From Ectothiorhodospiraceae bacterium (GTDB taxonomy: Bacteria > Pseudomonadota > Gammaproteobacteria > HK1), in contig JACKNM010000002.1 of assembly GCA_024234875.1 (NCBI GenBank), positions 248,001 through 312,000 of the forward strand: DNA of 64,000 bases, in the 5' to 3' direction. How positions within the stretch are numbered: the stretch's first letter is position 1; every line of letters starts with the position of its first letter. The notes beneath the pieces are model-generated. The model was not told the DNA's origin. It did not search any database and saw only the letters and a list, made by a program, of their open reading frames with translations. The translations under genes and the position numbers were made by a program. Positions 50,088 to 58,981 of the stretch are shown here, one piece after another.

Positions 50088-50414
50088 TCATTTCACCTTC
50101 GAGTACGACGTCGGTGCCAGGATGTAGTTGGTGACGTGGCTGAGGATCGGGGCGTCCTTCTCGGTCTCGGCCCGGGCCTTGATCCAGTCGGGATCGCTCT
50201 GGAACGCCGTCCACTTGCGGTCGCGCTCGGCCAGGTCCTCCCACTCGAGCAGGTAGTAGAGGTCGTGGTTGCTCTCACCGATCAGCACGGTCCAGAAACC
50301 GGCCTGTCGAATGCCGTGCTTGTCCCACATCTTGAGGGTGATGTTCTCGAACCGGGCATTGAGCGCCGGCAGCCGGCCGGGCAGGCAGTGGTAGATGCGA
50401 AGCTCGTGGATCAT
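50088..50414 (-). CDS. NIPSNAP family protein
   Basis: A 108-residue dimeric alpha+beta barrel protein: IHELRIYHCLPGRLPALNARFENITL, then the C-terminal half ESNHDLYYLLEWEDLAERDRKW (shown by its parts). NIPSNAP domains occur in small-molecule enzymes and stress proteins; the function is unknown. ATG 50414 is chosen. It is upstream of the RidA-like gene on the same strand, so a joint role in an aminoacid or aromatic pathway is possible. It is divergent from the MBL hydrolase gene (169-bp gap). Confidence 0.8.
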   Translation of the reverse strand: MIHELRIYHCLPGRLPALNARFENITLKMWDKHGIRQAGFWTVLIGESNHDLYYLLEWEDLAERDRKWTAFQSDPDWIKARAETEKDAPILSHVTNYILAPTSYSKVK

Positions 50415-50583
50415 CGGTCGTTCCTCTGGTGGGAGCCGGCGCGTCGCGGCGCCGAGCCGGGGGCGTGAAGATGGGCGAGCGGCGGCCGTGGTGCAAGTGG
50501 CAAGGTGACGCGGCGGTTGAGTCGGACGGCCTGCCGTGGAAGGCTTGCCACCGACACGGGACTCGGAGCGAGACGGGAAGCAA

Positions 50584-51354
50584 ATGAGCGCCAGCATGCA
50601 AATCGACCAGCACCGAATCGACATCATCGTGACCGGCTATCCGGGCAAGTCCGTGTGCCACGGCTCGCTCGGATGGAGCACCATCGCACTCATCCGGCAT
50701 GGCGAGCGTATCGCCCTCGTCGACGTCGGCTCGTTCGGGCAGCGCAAGCTGATTCACGAGCGCCTGGCGGAGCACGGGCTCACCCCGGCCGACGTCACCG
50801 ACGTCCTGCTCACCCACGGCCACCACGACCATGCCATCAACTGGGTGCTGTTCCGCCATGCGCGCATCGTCATCGGCACGACCGAGCTCGACTGGGCGGT
50901 GCAGGCACCTTGGGGCGAGACGCCGGTGCCGGAGCTCTACGTGCGCGAGCTGCAGCGGTGGCCGACGTTGCACGCCGCGAGGGACGGCGAGGAGGTGTTC
51001 CCAGGCATCACCGCTCACCTTGCCCCCGGCCACACCCCGGGCCACCTCGTGTACGTGTTACGCGCGAGCGGGCACGACGTCGTGTTCACCGGGGACGCGG
51101 CGAAGAATCGCGCCGAGCTGCTCGCGCGCGGCGCCGACATGACCTACGACGCGGCAGTCAGCCGGGCCTCGATCGAGGCCATCTGGGGTCACTGGCGTCG
51201 ACAGCCGGGGAGCATCCTGGTCCCGGGTCACGACCTGCCGATGACCCAGGTCGACGGCGTCATCAGCTACGTCGGCGAGCGCGAGGCGGCGATCACCGCC
51301 TGGTACGGCGAGGACCTCGACAGCACGACGTTGATCCAACTCGCAGTGGCCTGA
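50584..51354 (+). CDS. MBL-fold metallohydrolase
   Basis: 256 residues. Zinc ligands are in LLTHGHHDHAIN (HxHxDH), LAPGHTPGHL, FTGDAAKN and LVPGHDLPM, a complete two-metal set. The pattern resembles quorum-quenching N-acyl-homoserine lactonases and other metallo-lactonases, but the match is general. It could hydrolyse a lactone, thioester or phosphodiester. ATG 50584 is preceded by GACGGGAAGCAA. It is divergent from the NIPSNAP gene and ends before the hairpin at 51410. Confidence 0.82.
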   Translation: MSASMQIDQHRIDIIVTGYPGKSVCHGSLGWSTIALIRHGERIALVDVGSFGQRKLIHERLAEHGLTPADVTDVLLTHGHHDHAINWVLFRHARIVIGTTELDWAVQAPWGETPVPELYVRELQRWPTLHAARDGEEVFPGITAHLAPGHTPGHLVYVLRASGHDVVFTGDAAKNRAELLARGADMTYDAAVSRASIEAIWGHWRRQPGSILVPGHDLPMTQVDGVISYVGEREAAITAWYGEDLDSTTLIQLAVA

Positions 51355-51409
51355 CCGTCGGGGGCGGCCTCACCCGCCAGCCCGTCGACGTGCCCTCCGT
51401 CCCCGGCCC

Positions 51410-51433
51410 GGGGCGGCCTCGGCGGGCCGCCCC
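51410..51433. terminator. Bidirectional terminator-like hairpin
   Basis: A perfect 9-bp stem, GGGGCGGCC with GGCCGCCCC, and a 6-nt loop (TCGGCG). It lies in the 119-bp gap between the MBL gene and the convergent large unknown gene, and would serve both. There is no T-run on either side. Confidence 0.5.
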
Positions 51434-51473
51434 TACCGGCACGTACCGGCACGCGCCCTGCCACCATGCCCGG

Positions 51474-53720
51474 TCAGGGCGGCGTCAGCGCAAACCCGGC
51501 GTGCGCGAACCGATCGAGGTGCCACAGTCGCCCGTAGCCATCGGTCGCCATCGTCCACACGTGCAGCGCCTCGGAGAACGCGGCGCGCGTGCACGGCCCG
51601 AGCAGCTCGGTCACCGGGAACGTCTCGCGATAGGTTCCGCTCACGTCCAGGGTGTAGGTGCGCAGCGGTGGCGTGACGTCGTCGGTCACCACCGACGGGT
51701 CACCGGTCTCGCCGCTCGCGCTCGCCCGAGTCACCTGGTCGGTCACCCCGCGACGCACGCTGAAGGAGAAGGTCGCGAAGTCGTTCGGGTGCGCGGCGCG
51801 GAAGGCGAGGGTCGCGGTGGCCCCGGCGCCGAACTCGATGAAGCCGCACGGGGTGACCGTCACCCCGGTGCCGGTCACCGGCTCGAGCGCCGCCTCGCAG
51901 CAGTTGTTGTCGACGCGGACCACCATGCGGAAGCCCATGGTATGACCACCGGCGCCGAGCACCCGGTTGTAGGCCGACGCACTGGTGGCGGTGACGGTTC
52001 CGGTGCCGAACGGTGCCGGCACGTCCGCGATCTCCAGATCGATACCCTCCGCGGTCCAGTCGACCAGCGCCCCGGTGCCGTCCTTGAACAGCTCGAGCTT
52101 GAGCTCGTACTTGCCCGCGGCGTCGAGCGCCTGCTCGCAGGCGGTGTCTCCAGTGCCGAGCTTCTGGGTCTCGAAGTGGGCGCTGGCGAGATCCTCGCGC
52201 TCGTCGACCACCGTCCACTCGATGCCCCCGGGGGGTACCTCCGGCTTGATCTCGAACAGGTTGGCCACCGCGCCGACCGGCTTCGGGCCGAGCGGGTATG
52301 CGGTATGGGTGACGCCACCCGGGCCGAGGTGGGCGTAGTGGCGGACCACGGTGCGCGTCAGCGGGGTCCACGGTCCCGGTGTCGCGAGCGGGGTGCCGTC
52401 GCCCTCGGTCAGCCGCCGATAGGACCAGCGGTAGTAGCCGACGTTCTTGCCGTCGCGCAGCGCGGTGCGGCTGAACCAGACCCGCGGCTCGAGCTTGCCG
52501 CCGAAGGGCTCACCGTCGGTGGTGAGTCCCTCCTCGGTCACCGGCGCCCCGGCTCCCTGGAGCTCCGAGATGCTGACGGTGCGGCCGATGCTCAGCACCT
52601 GGACGACGCATCCCGGCAGGTCCGGCTCGTCGTCGCAGGCAGGGACACGCTCGTCGCGGACCCGAATCGTGACCTCGGTGCCACAGGCGTAGTCCCACCA
52701 CGTCGCGCACGGGATCGGTGGGTGGTAGACGGTCTCCCAGACGCCCGCGATCTCGTACTCGACCCAGAAATACAGGTCGGGCTTGTCGCCGTCGCAAGGG
52801 TAGGCGATCAGGGTGTCGAAGCGACCGAGAGAGTCGGTCTCGAGGACTCGGATCTCGTCGCAGCGGAACTTCCACCACCACGGCCAGATGCAGAGATAGG
52901 GGATCAGGGCCTCGACGTTGGCGGTCAGGGCCTCACGCACGATGCCGACGGAGGACGAGCGCAGTCGGGTACGTGACTCGAGTGAGAGCGTCGACTGCGC
53001 GCTCGGCGCGACATCGAAGGTCGATCCCCGGGTCTCGCGCAACGGCGGCGACGGCAGTGGAATCGGGGTGGCCGCGACCAGCCCGCGGTCCGGCGGCTCG
53101 GGCTGGGGACCGAGGGCGGCGACCTGAGCGCCCGCTGGCACCCGCGCCAGCACGTCGAACGGCAACGGATCGGGCTCCGGGCGCGGCGGGCGACGTAGCG
53201 GCGGGATCTCGATCGCCCGCAGGAAGTCGTCACGAAGGCGCAGCAGGTCGCGCTCGGGCAGGCGCAGGATCCAGCGCCAGAGCTTGTCGACCTCACAGAT
53301 ATGCACGCGCGCTCCGCATACCGGGCGGCCACTGTCGTCCTTCACCACGCGTCCACGGACCCAGCACAGGCAGAGGATCCAGCGGTCGACCAGGGTGCCC
53401 GGAACCACGAGCTTGCGGGCGAGTTGCCCCTTCTTGCGCACCACCGGCTCGAAGGCCTGCAGCCGCTCCATCGACCCGAGCGTCGGTGTGGCATCCGGGT
53501 CGTCCTCCGGAATCGGAGCGACGAACACCCGGCTGCGACCGAGGACCACCTCCGAGAGCGACAGCGAGGCGGCGCCGTCCTTCACCACCGCCCGGTCCAG
53601 CAGGTTGCCGGCGACGTCGAATGCGAGCACCGCGAGCGGCGCATCGAAGTCGGGCCGGCCCTCGAGCACGACCTCGAATGTGGGCTGCCGATTCGACGTC
53701 TCGGAGATCTTCCTGGCCAT
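51474..53720 (-). CDS. Large protein of unknown function with a carboxypeptidase-regulatory-like domain
   Basis: 748 residues with no signal peptide or obvious membrane helix. Features by position: a beta-rich start (FEVVLEGRPDFDAPLAVLAF); CLCWVRGRVVKDDSGRPVCGARVHICEVD at about 117-145, like a transthyretin/carboxypeptidase-regulatory repeat; a proline-rich linker around 170-230; a very Trp-rich stretch WPWWWKFRCDE (279-289); and LYFWVEYEIAGVWETVYHPPIPCATWWDYACG (317-347). The C-terminal half is beta-rich, with paired Cys (DNNCCEAAL). I recognise no enzyme motif. It may be an extracytoplasmic or bacteriophage-like structural protein without a known signal. It is convergent with the MBL gene. 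Confidence 0.6.
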   Translation of the reverse strand: MARKISETSNRQPTFEVVLEGRPDFDAPLAVLAFDVAGNLLDRAVVKDGAASLSLSEVVLGRSRVFVAPIPEDDPDATPTLGSMERLQAFEPVVRKKGQLARKLVVPGTLVDRWILCLCWVRGRVVKDDSGRPVCGARVHICEVDKLWRWILRLPERDLLRLRDDFLRAIEIPPLRRPPRPEPDPLPFDVLARVPAGAQVAALGPQPEPPDRGLVAATPIPLPSPPLRETRGSTFDVAPSAQSTLSLESRTRLRSSSVGIVREALTANVEALIPYLCIWPWWWKFRCDEIRVLETDSLGRFDTLIAYPCDGDKPDLYFWVEYEIAGVWETVYHPPIPCATWWDYACGTEVTIRVRDERVPACDDEPDLPGCVVQVLSIGRTVSISELQGAGAPVTEEGLTTDGEPFGGKLEPRVWFSRTALRDGKNVGYYRWSYRRLTEGDGTPLATPGPWTPLTRTVVRHYAHLGPGGVTHTAYPLGPKPVGAVANLFEIKPEVPPGGIEWTVVDEREDLASAHFETQKLGTGDTACEQALDAAGKYELKLELFKDGTGALVDWTAEGIDLEIADVPAPFGTGTVTATSASAYNRVLGAGGHTMGFRMVVRVDNNCCEAALEPVTGTGVTVTPCGFIEFGAGATATLAFRAAHPNDFATFSFSVRRGVTDQVTRASASGETGDPSVVTDDVTPPLRTYTLDVSGTYRETFPVTELLGPCTRAAFSEALHVWTMATDGYGRLWHLDRFAHAGFALTPP

Positions 53721-54306
53721 CGCGATGCCCTCCTCGGCTCGGTGTGACAGGTCTTCGCCAACGCGAACACGAATCCATTTCTACCGAAAGCGCTTCCCAA
53801 CACCCTGATCCCGATCATCGGCCCCTCGAAAAAACAGAAGCGGGGTCAGTGACTTATGGAGCACCAGATCGACCCGACGTGGTCGCGTGGTCGTGGACAC
53901 CCAGGATCCGGGGCGTGGTCGTGGACACCCAGGATCCGCAGCACGCGTAAGCACGCGTCAGCACGCGTGGACACCCAAGCCCCGGGGGGAGTCCCGGGGG
54001 GAGTCCTGGACCCCCAGCGGCTGGCCGGCGGACGCGGTCGTGGACACCCAGCGTCCTCACGGTCCTGCACGGTCCTGGACACCCAGGCTCCGCTGCAGGC
54101 TTGGACACCCAGCGTCCTGGCCGGCGCAGGTCCTGGACGCAGTCGCGGGGAAGGGAGGGCACGCCCGGGACACCCAGGCTCCAGCGGGAGACTCCTGGAG
54201 GGACTCCTGGACACCCAAGTTCCCGAGACTCCTGGACACCCATGCTCCGGTGTCGGTCCGGGTCGACATCGCTGGACTCCCCCACGCCCTCACCACGAGC
54301 CGACCC
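53721..54306. other. Intergenic region with REP-like sequence and hairpin array
   Basis: A 586-bp gap between the divergent large unknown gene and the arginase-like gene. Near 53826-53870 the sequence GCGGGGTCAGTGACTTATGG resembles GGGGTCAG-type REP sequences often linked to RAYT transposases; none is present here. The rest, 53894-54242, is the GGACACCCAG array. The promoters of both flanking genes must also be here. Confidence 0.6.
53894..54242. repeat. Array of short GGACACCCAG-type hairpin motifs
   Basis: The motif GGACACCCA, often as CCTGG-ACAC-CCAGG (a 5-bp stem with ACAC loop), occurs near 53894, 53922, 53968, 54041, 54076, 54102, 54168, 54208 and 54233, with degenerate copies near 54007 and 54134. 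Spacing is irregular, 25 to 65 bp. The copies fall in different reading frames (read as DTQ, WTP or GHP), so this is not a protein repeat. It is 64 bp upstream of the arginase-like ATG and may be a mobile small-hairpin element or an RNA regulatory array. Confidence 0.65.
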
Positions 54307-55230
54307 ATGGCCTCCGACACCATCGACCCGAGCCGCTTCGCCTGCCCGCTGACGTTCATGGGTGTCCAGTACTCGCACGACCTCTCGCGGTCGCGCGCGG
54401 CGGTGGTCGGGCTGCCATTCGATGTCGGCACCGACGCCCTTCGGGTCGGGGCGCGCCATGGGCCGCGCGCGATTCGCATCCAGTCCGGGCGGGTCGGGCA
54501 CTATCCAGACAGGGCGCCAGACATCGACCCGCTCGTCCACCTGGGCGTCGTCGACTGCGGGGACGTGCGGCTGGTGCCGAGCGAGTTGGAAGCCGCTCGT
54601 GAGGCGATCGAGCGGGCGGTCGACGCGGTCGCCGGTGCCGGGGCGGTCCCGTACACGATGGGTGGTGACGGCACCGTCACCCTGCCCCAGCTTCGCGCCC
54701 TCGCCCCGCGCAACCCGGGAATGGTGGTGCTCCACGTCGACGCCCACACCGACGCGGTCGACGGCACCACCCGCGCCGCCGCCACCGGCACCACCTTCCG
54801 GATTGCGGCCGAGGAGGGGCTGGTCGACACGGCCGCCTCCATGCACGTCGGGGTGCGGGGGCCGTTCAAGGGCCCCGGCGTGCCGGCGCGATCCGCCGCC
54901 CTCGGCTACCACACCGTCACCATGTCCGAATTCCGCCGGCGCGGGCTCGACGACGTCCTCGCCGAGATCCACGACCGCATGCGCGGCCGCCCCGTCTACC
55001 TGTGCTGGGACATGGACTTCTTCGACCCGAGCGTCGCCCCAGGGGTTTGCGCGCCGACCCCCGGGGGCGCGAGCGCGCACGAGGGGCTGGCGCTGGTCGA
55101 CGGCCTGGCCGGTCTCGACATCGTGGCGGTCGACGTGAACACCGTGAGCCCGCCCCACGACCCCGCCGGCACCACCGCGCTCCTGGCCGCGCGGGTGATG
55201 CACGGAGCGATGACCATCGCCGCCGTCTGA
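54307..55230 (+). CDS. Arginase/agmatinase-fold protein with altered active-site residues
   Basis: 307 residues with the ureohydrolase fold. Metal motif VDAHTDA is intact, as is CWDMDFFDPSVAPG (Asp-x-Asp). But the usual GGDH is GGDG (Gly122), losing a manganese-ligand His, and the GTGTPEPGG element reads GVCAPTPGG, with the expected Glu replaced by Thr251. The substitutions suggest an enzyme with a changed metal site or a non-arginine substrate, or a lost activity. ATG 54307 is preferred over the open extension, which is repeat-derived. It is followed by an MFS gene, 105 bp away. Confidence 0.8.
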   Translation: MASDTIDPSRFACPLTFMGVQYSHDLSRSRAAVVGLPFDVGTDALRVGARHGPRAIRIQSGRVGHYPDRAPDIDPLVHLGVVDCGDVRLVPSELEAAREAIERAVDAVAGAGAVPYTMGGDGTVTLPQLRALAPRNPGMVVLHVDAHTDAVDGTTRAAATGTTFRIAAEEGLVDTAASMHVGVRGPFKGPGVPARSAALGYHTVTMSEFRRRGLDDVLAEIHDRMRGRPVYLCWDMDFFDPSVAPGVCAPTPGGASAHEGLALVDGLAGLDIVAVDVNTVSPPHDPAGTTALLAARVMHGAMTIAAV

Positions 55231-55335
55231 CCATCCCGTCGCCGCGCCCGGACGCCGTGGCGAAGACCCTTGTCATGCGCGCCGCGGCGGGCGATTCTCG
55301 CCGCCCGCCTTCGACCAACCGACGTCCGTACTCGC

Positions 55336-56571
55336 ATGCCGTTACTCCTCGTCGCCGTCGTCGCGATGCTGCTGCAGCAGACGATGGCCACCGTCGCCAA
55401 GACCGCCGTCCCGGTCCTGTTCAAGGCGGTCGCCGACGAGCTCGGCTTCCCGGCCGAGCTGGTGCTGCTCTACACCTGGGTGTTCGCCTGTGTGGGCATC
55501 GTGGTCATGCTCGGTTGCGGCGCCTTCATCATCCGCTTCGGCGCGCTTCGCATGAGCCAGGTCGGCTGTGTGCTGATGGGCGCCGGACTGGTGGTGGCCA
55601 GCGCGACGCGGGGCACGCCGTCGGCCGCGATCGCGGTGATCTGCCTCGCCGCCGTGGTGGTCAGCATGGGCACCACGGTCGCCACCCCCGCCAGCTCCCA
55701 GATCCTCGCGCGCTATGCACCGGTGCGCTGGGCGCCGCTGGTGTTCTCGATCAAGCAGACGGGGGTGCCGGCAGGCGTGGCCATCGCCAGCTTCCTGATC
55801 CCGGTCCTGGTGCTCGGGCTCGGCTGGCGCGCCGCGGCCTGGGTGCTCGCCGCCGCCTGCGTCGCCATCGCGGTCGCCCTGGAGCCGTGCCGCGGCGAGT
55901 TCGACAGCGACCGCCGCCGCGACCACCCCCTGTCGGTCTCGGGGGTCGCCGAGACATTCTTCTCGGTGCTCCGCGCCCCGGGGCTGCGAATGCTCGCGGT
56001 GGCGGCCTTCTCGTTCATCGGGCTACAGGCGATCTACACCAACTTCACGGTCGTCTACCTCACCGAGGAGATGCACTACGACCTCGCCACCGCCGGGCGC
56101 GCGCTCGGCATCGCCACCCTGGTGGCAGCCCCCGGGCGCATCGTATGGGGATGGGTGAGCAGCACCGTGGTGTCGCCGCGGGTGCTCCTGGTCGGGCTGG
56201 CGATCGTGATGTCCGCCTCGGCGGTGGCGATGGGCACGTTCTCCCCGACCTGGTCGTACCTGGCGGTGATGGTGCCGCTGGTGCTCGTGAGCGCCACTGC
56301 ATTGTCCTGGCACGGGGTTCTGCTGTCGGAGATCGCCCGCCTGGCCGCGCCGGGGCAGGCGGGACGGATGACCGGCGGCGTCCTCGCCTTCGGCACCGCG
56401 GGACAGATCGTCTTTCCCTTGTTCTTCTGGCTCGGGCATCTCGCGGCCGGCTATCCCGGCGCCTACGCGGCGGTGGCGACCCCGGCGCTGCTGGCGGCAG
56501 TCGCCCTGGTGCGAGGTGGACGCCGGTCGCATTCGGCCGAGCCGGACGGTGGTGAGGAATCCGCCGCATGA
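55336..56571 (+). CDS. Major facilitator superfamily transporter
   Basis: 411 residues with about 12 membrane helices. Start ATG 55336 is chosen because the hydrophobic sequence MPLLLVAVVAMLL begins there; an in-frame ATG at 55270 leads into a short non-conserved stretch. KQTGVPAGVAIASF and GWGWVSSTVV-like WGWVSSTVVSPRV are MFS-type. The substrate is unknown. The stop overlaps the following cytochrome gene by 4 bp (ATGA), an unusual pair to be co-translated. Located just downstream of the arginase-like gene, so it may move its substrate or product. Confidence 0.85.
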   Translation: MPLLLVAVVAMLLQQTMATVAKTAVPVLFKAVADELGFPAELVLLYTWVFACVGIVVMLGCGAFIIRFGALRMSQVGCVLMGAGLVVASATRGTPSAAIAVICLAAVVVSMGTTVATPASSQILARYAPVRWAPLVFSIKQTGVPAGVAIASFLIPVLVLGLGWRAAAWVLAAACVAIAVALEPCRGEFDSDRRRDHPLSVSGVAETFFSVLRAPGLRMLAVAAFSFIGLQAIYTNFTVVYLTEEMHYDLATAGRALGIATLVAAPGRIVWGWVSSTVVSPRVLLVGLAIVMSASAVAMGTFSPTWSYLAVMVPLVLVSATALSWHGVLLSEIARLAAPGQAGRMTGGVLAFGTAGQIVFPLFFWLGHLAAGYPGAYAAVATPALLAAVALVRGGRRSHSAEPDGGEESAA

Positions 56572-57065
56572 CGCAGCCCGATCTCCGGCCCGCCACGCCC
56601 CGGCGGCGCGGATGGATCACCGCCCTCGGGCTCGGGCTCCTCGGAGCTGCCGCGGCCTGGACCTGGGTCGCGACGCAATCGGCCGCCGCGCCGGTCCTGC
56701 ATCCCGACGACCCCGACGTGGTCCGCCGTGGGCACGCTCTCTACGCGACCCACTGCGCGAGCTGTCACGGCAAGAACCTCGCCGGGCAGCCCGAGTGGCG
56801 CCGACGTCGTGCCGACGGCCGACTGCCGGCACCACCGCACGACGCGACCGGGCATACCTGGCATCACCCGACGGCGCAGCTACTCCAACTCACGCTCGAC
56901 GGGCCCGCGGCCGTCGTCGGTGGCGACTACCAGAGCGACATGCCGGGCTTTCGCGGCACGCTCGACGAGGTCGATGCGCTCGCGGTGCTCTCGTACATCA
57001 AGAGCACCTGGCCGGCGGAGATCCGCGAGCGGCACGACGTGATCGAGTCTCGTCACGCGCACTGA
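56568..57065 (+). CDS. Membrane-anchored monoheme cytochrome c
   Basis: 165 residues. An N-terminal membrane anchor or uncleaved signal (about 15-39) precedes the class I cytochrome c domain. The heme site is CASCHG at 63-68; the distal Met is in SDMPGFRG. It is exported and faces the periplasm. The gene overlaps the upstream MFS stop. Electron partner unknown. A similar role is possible as donor to an oxidase or reductase that is not in this window. Confidence 0.85.
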   Translation: MTQPDLRPATPRRRGWITALGLGLLGAAAAWTWVATQSAAAPVLHPDDPDVVRRGHALYATHCASCHGKNLAGQPEWRRRRADGRLPAPPHDATGHTWHHPTAQLLQLTLDGPAAVVGGDYQSDMPGFRGTLDEVDALAVLSYIKSTWPAEIRERHDVIESRHAH

Positions 57066-57152
57066 TGCCGGTCGCGCGACTTCCGGCCCCCGGCGCGGGA
57101 GCCGGCGACGGCCTCCGCCGGTCCGCGGAACCGATCCCGTGAGCCGTGGAGG

Positions 57153-58097
57153 TCAGCCGTCGACTCGACCGGGCATGGTCAGGAAGCTGTGCAGGGCGTG
57201 CCACCAGCGATGCCGGTTGATGCCGATCGCGGTGTTGTGGGCCTGCCCCGCGACCATCACGATCTGCTTGTCGCGGGTCGGCAGAGCATCGTAGAAGCCG
57301 AGGACGTCCTCGTCGGTCGCGATTCCGTCGTGGTCGCCACGGAAGATGAGGACCGGACAGGCGATCGCGGTCGGGTCGACCAGCGGCAGATTGACGCACA
57401 TGTCGATGTAGGTGCCGTTCGGCACGCTGCCGCCGCCGTTCGCCATCTCCGAGGCCGCAGCGGCCTTCGGCAGCTCGGGAATCGTGAGCCCGGTGACGTC
57501 GCGCGAGAAGATGGCCTGGTAGGCCGCCTCGTCGACGATGCGTCGGTTGCTCGCGCGCCACTCGTCGAGCCGCTGGGCCCGCTTGGCGAGCGTCGGCGAA
57601 CCCTTCCCGGTCCACACCAGCGCCGCGAGCGCGAGGTGGCTCACGCGCTTGGGATGGGCGTTCGCGAAGCGCCCCGCGCGTAGCGCGCCCGACGACGAGC
57701 CGAAGAACGCGAAGGTGCGCTTGCCGGTCGCCGCCTCGACCAGCGGCATCGCCGCCTCGAGGTCCTTCACCCCGTCGGCCACGAACGAGAAGCCGTCGGT
57801 GTGGGTCGAGCGCCCGTAGCCCTCGTGGTCCATGGTCCACACGTCGTAGCCGAGCCGCGCGAACGCGTTCATCGCCGAGTACTCGCCCTTGCCGGGCACG
57901 TCGAGGTCGTAGCTGGTGCGCGACGAGAACGACGAGCCGTGGACCAGGAACAGCACCGGCAGGTCCGGGTTCGCCGCGCGCGCCACCGGCGAGTGCTTGC
58001 GCAGGACGAAGAGGTCGATGCCGTCCCGTCTGGCCCAGTGCTCCTCGGCGACGACGTCGGTGCGGTCCTCGTGGCGGGCGAGCTCGATCATGTTCAT
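57153..58097 (-). CDS. Alpha/beta hydrolase
   Basis: 314 residues. The nucleophile is the central Ser of FFGSSSGALR (GxSxG), the acid Asp is in FRGDHDGIA, and the His is in AGQAHNTAIG. The oxyanion motif is LVHGSSFSSRT. It is a soluble esterase/lipase or C-C hydrolase of general alpha/beta type; the substrate is unknown. The start is ATG 58097; MIELAR (two codons in) is also possible. It is convergent with the cytochrome gene, 87 bp apart. Confidence 0.85.
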   Translation of the reverse strand: MNMIELARHEDRTDVVAEEHWARRDGIDLFVLRKHSPVARAANPDLPVLFLVHGSSFSSRTSYDLDVPGKGEYSAMNAFARLGYDVWTMDHEGYGRSTHTDGFSFVADGVKDLEAAMPLVEAATGKRTFAFFGSSSGALRAGRFANAHPKRVSHLALAALVWTGKGSPTLAKRAQRLDEWRASNRRIVDEAAYQAIFSRDVTGLTIPELPKAAAASEMANGGGSVPNGTYIDMCVNLPLVDPTAIACPVLIFRGDHDGIATDEDVLGFYDALPTRDKQIVMVAGQAHNTAIGINRHRWWHALHSFLTMPGRVDG

Positions 58098-58219
58098 CGT
58101 TCGCGGTTCTCCTGGGGTCGCTGGTTCAGGGCGCGCAAGGATAGGTGCATGGCGACGCCATCACCAGACCGCGGCGTGGCGGCGGCGCCCGCGTGGCGCG
58201 ATCGGAGACGCGGGCGGCG

Positions 58220-58852
58220 TCAGGTCGCCGGCCGGCCGACCACTCGCTCGACGATCCGGTGCACGTCCTCCACGCCCCGCACCCACTCGGCCTGCAATCC
58301 GACCGCCCGTGCCCCCTCGACGTTCTCGTGGGTGTCGTCGAGAAACAATACCCGCTCGGCCGGGAGCCCGATGGACTCGAGCACGGCGTGGAAGGCGGCC
58401 GGCTCCGGCTTGCGATGCCCGAGCCGCGACGACACGAAGACCTCGCGAAACGGCGCCAGCACGCCGTCGAAGCGCGTGGCCCAGTAGGCGTGGTGCGCGG
58501 CGTTGGTGTTCGAGAATCCGTACACCGGCAGGTGCGTCGCGGCGCGCTCGAGCAACGGCCCGACACCGTCCATCTCGCGCACGAAGACCGCGTTCCAGCC
58601 CTCCAGCAGCCGCGCATCGTCGAGGTCGAGGTCCAGCGTGCGGCGCAGGCTGTCGAAGTAGGTCGCGACATCGATCTCGCCACGCTCGTGGCGCTGGTAG
58701 GCCTCGTCGAAGCCGAACCGCTGGCGCAGCCGGGCCGCGTCGCCCCCCGAATGGCGGGCCCAGGTGTCCAACACCCGCTGGAAGTCGATCTCGATGACGA
58801 CGTTGCCGATGTCGAGGAGCAGCGCGTCGACCGGGGCTGAAGGGTGGGACAT
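58220..58852 (-). CDS. HAD-superfamily hydrolase, YihX-like
   Basis: 210 residues. Motif I reads LLLDIGNVVIEID (Asp nucleophile with D-I-G-N pattern), motif II GFSNTNAAH, Lys in GHRKPEPAAF, and motif IV FLDDTHENVEGA. This pattern matches YihX-type haloacid-dehalogenase enzymes, known as alpha-D-glucose-1-phosphate phosphatases, although substrates of homologues vary. ATG 58852. It lies upstream of the alpha/beta hydrolase on the same strand. Confidence 0.82.
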   Translation of the reverse strand: MSHPSAPVDALLLDIGNVVIEIDFQRVLDTWARHSGGDAARLRQRFGFDEAYQRHERGEIDVATYFDSLRRTLDLDLDDARLLEGWNAVFVREMDGVGPLLERAATHLPVYGFSNTNAAHHAYWATRFDGVLAPFREVFVSSRLGHRKPEPAAFHAVLESIGLPAERVLFLDDTHENVEGARAVGLQAEWVRGVEDVHRIVERVVGRPAT

Positions 58853-58981
58853 CGATACCTCGGCCTGTGGCTTGCCTGCGGGGCCCGAATCATCGGGCCT
58901 GGTGTCGACGCCGCGCAACGAACCACGCCGCATTTCGACGCGGCGACGCGGCGACGCGGCGGCGCGGGATTCGCTGCCGCC

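Noticed and set aside
53887..54306. N-terminal extension of the arginase-like protein by about 140 residues
   Set aside because: The extension is made of the hairpin array in shifting frames and would not be conserved.
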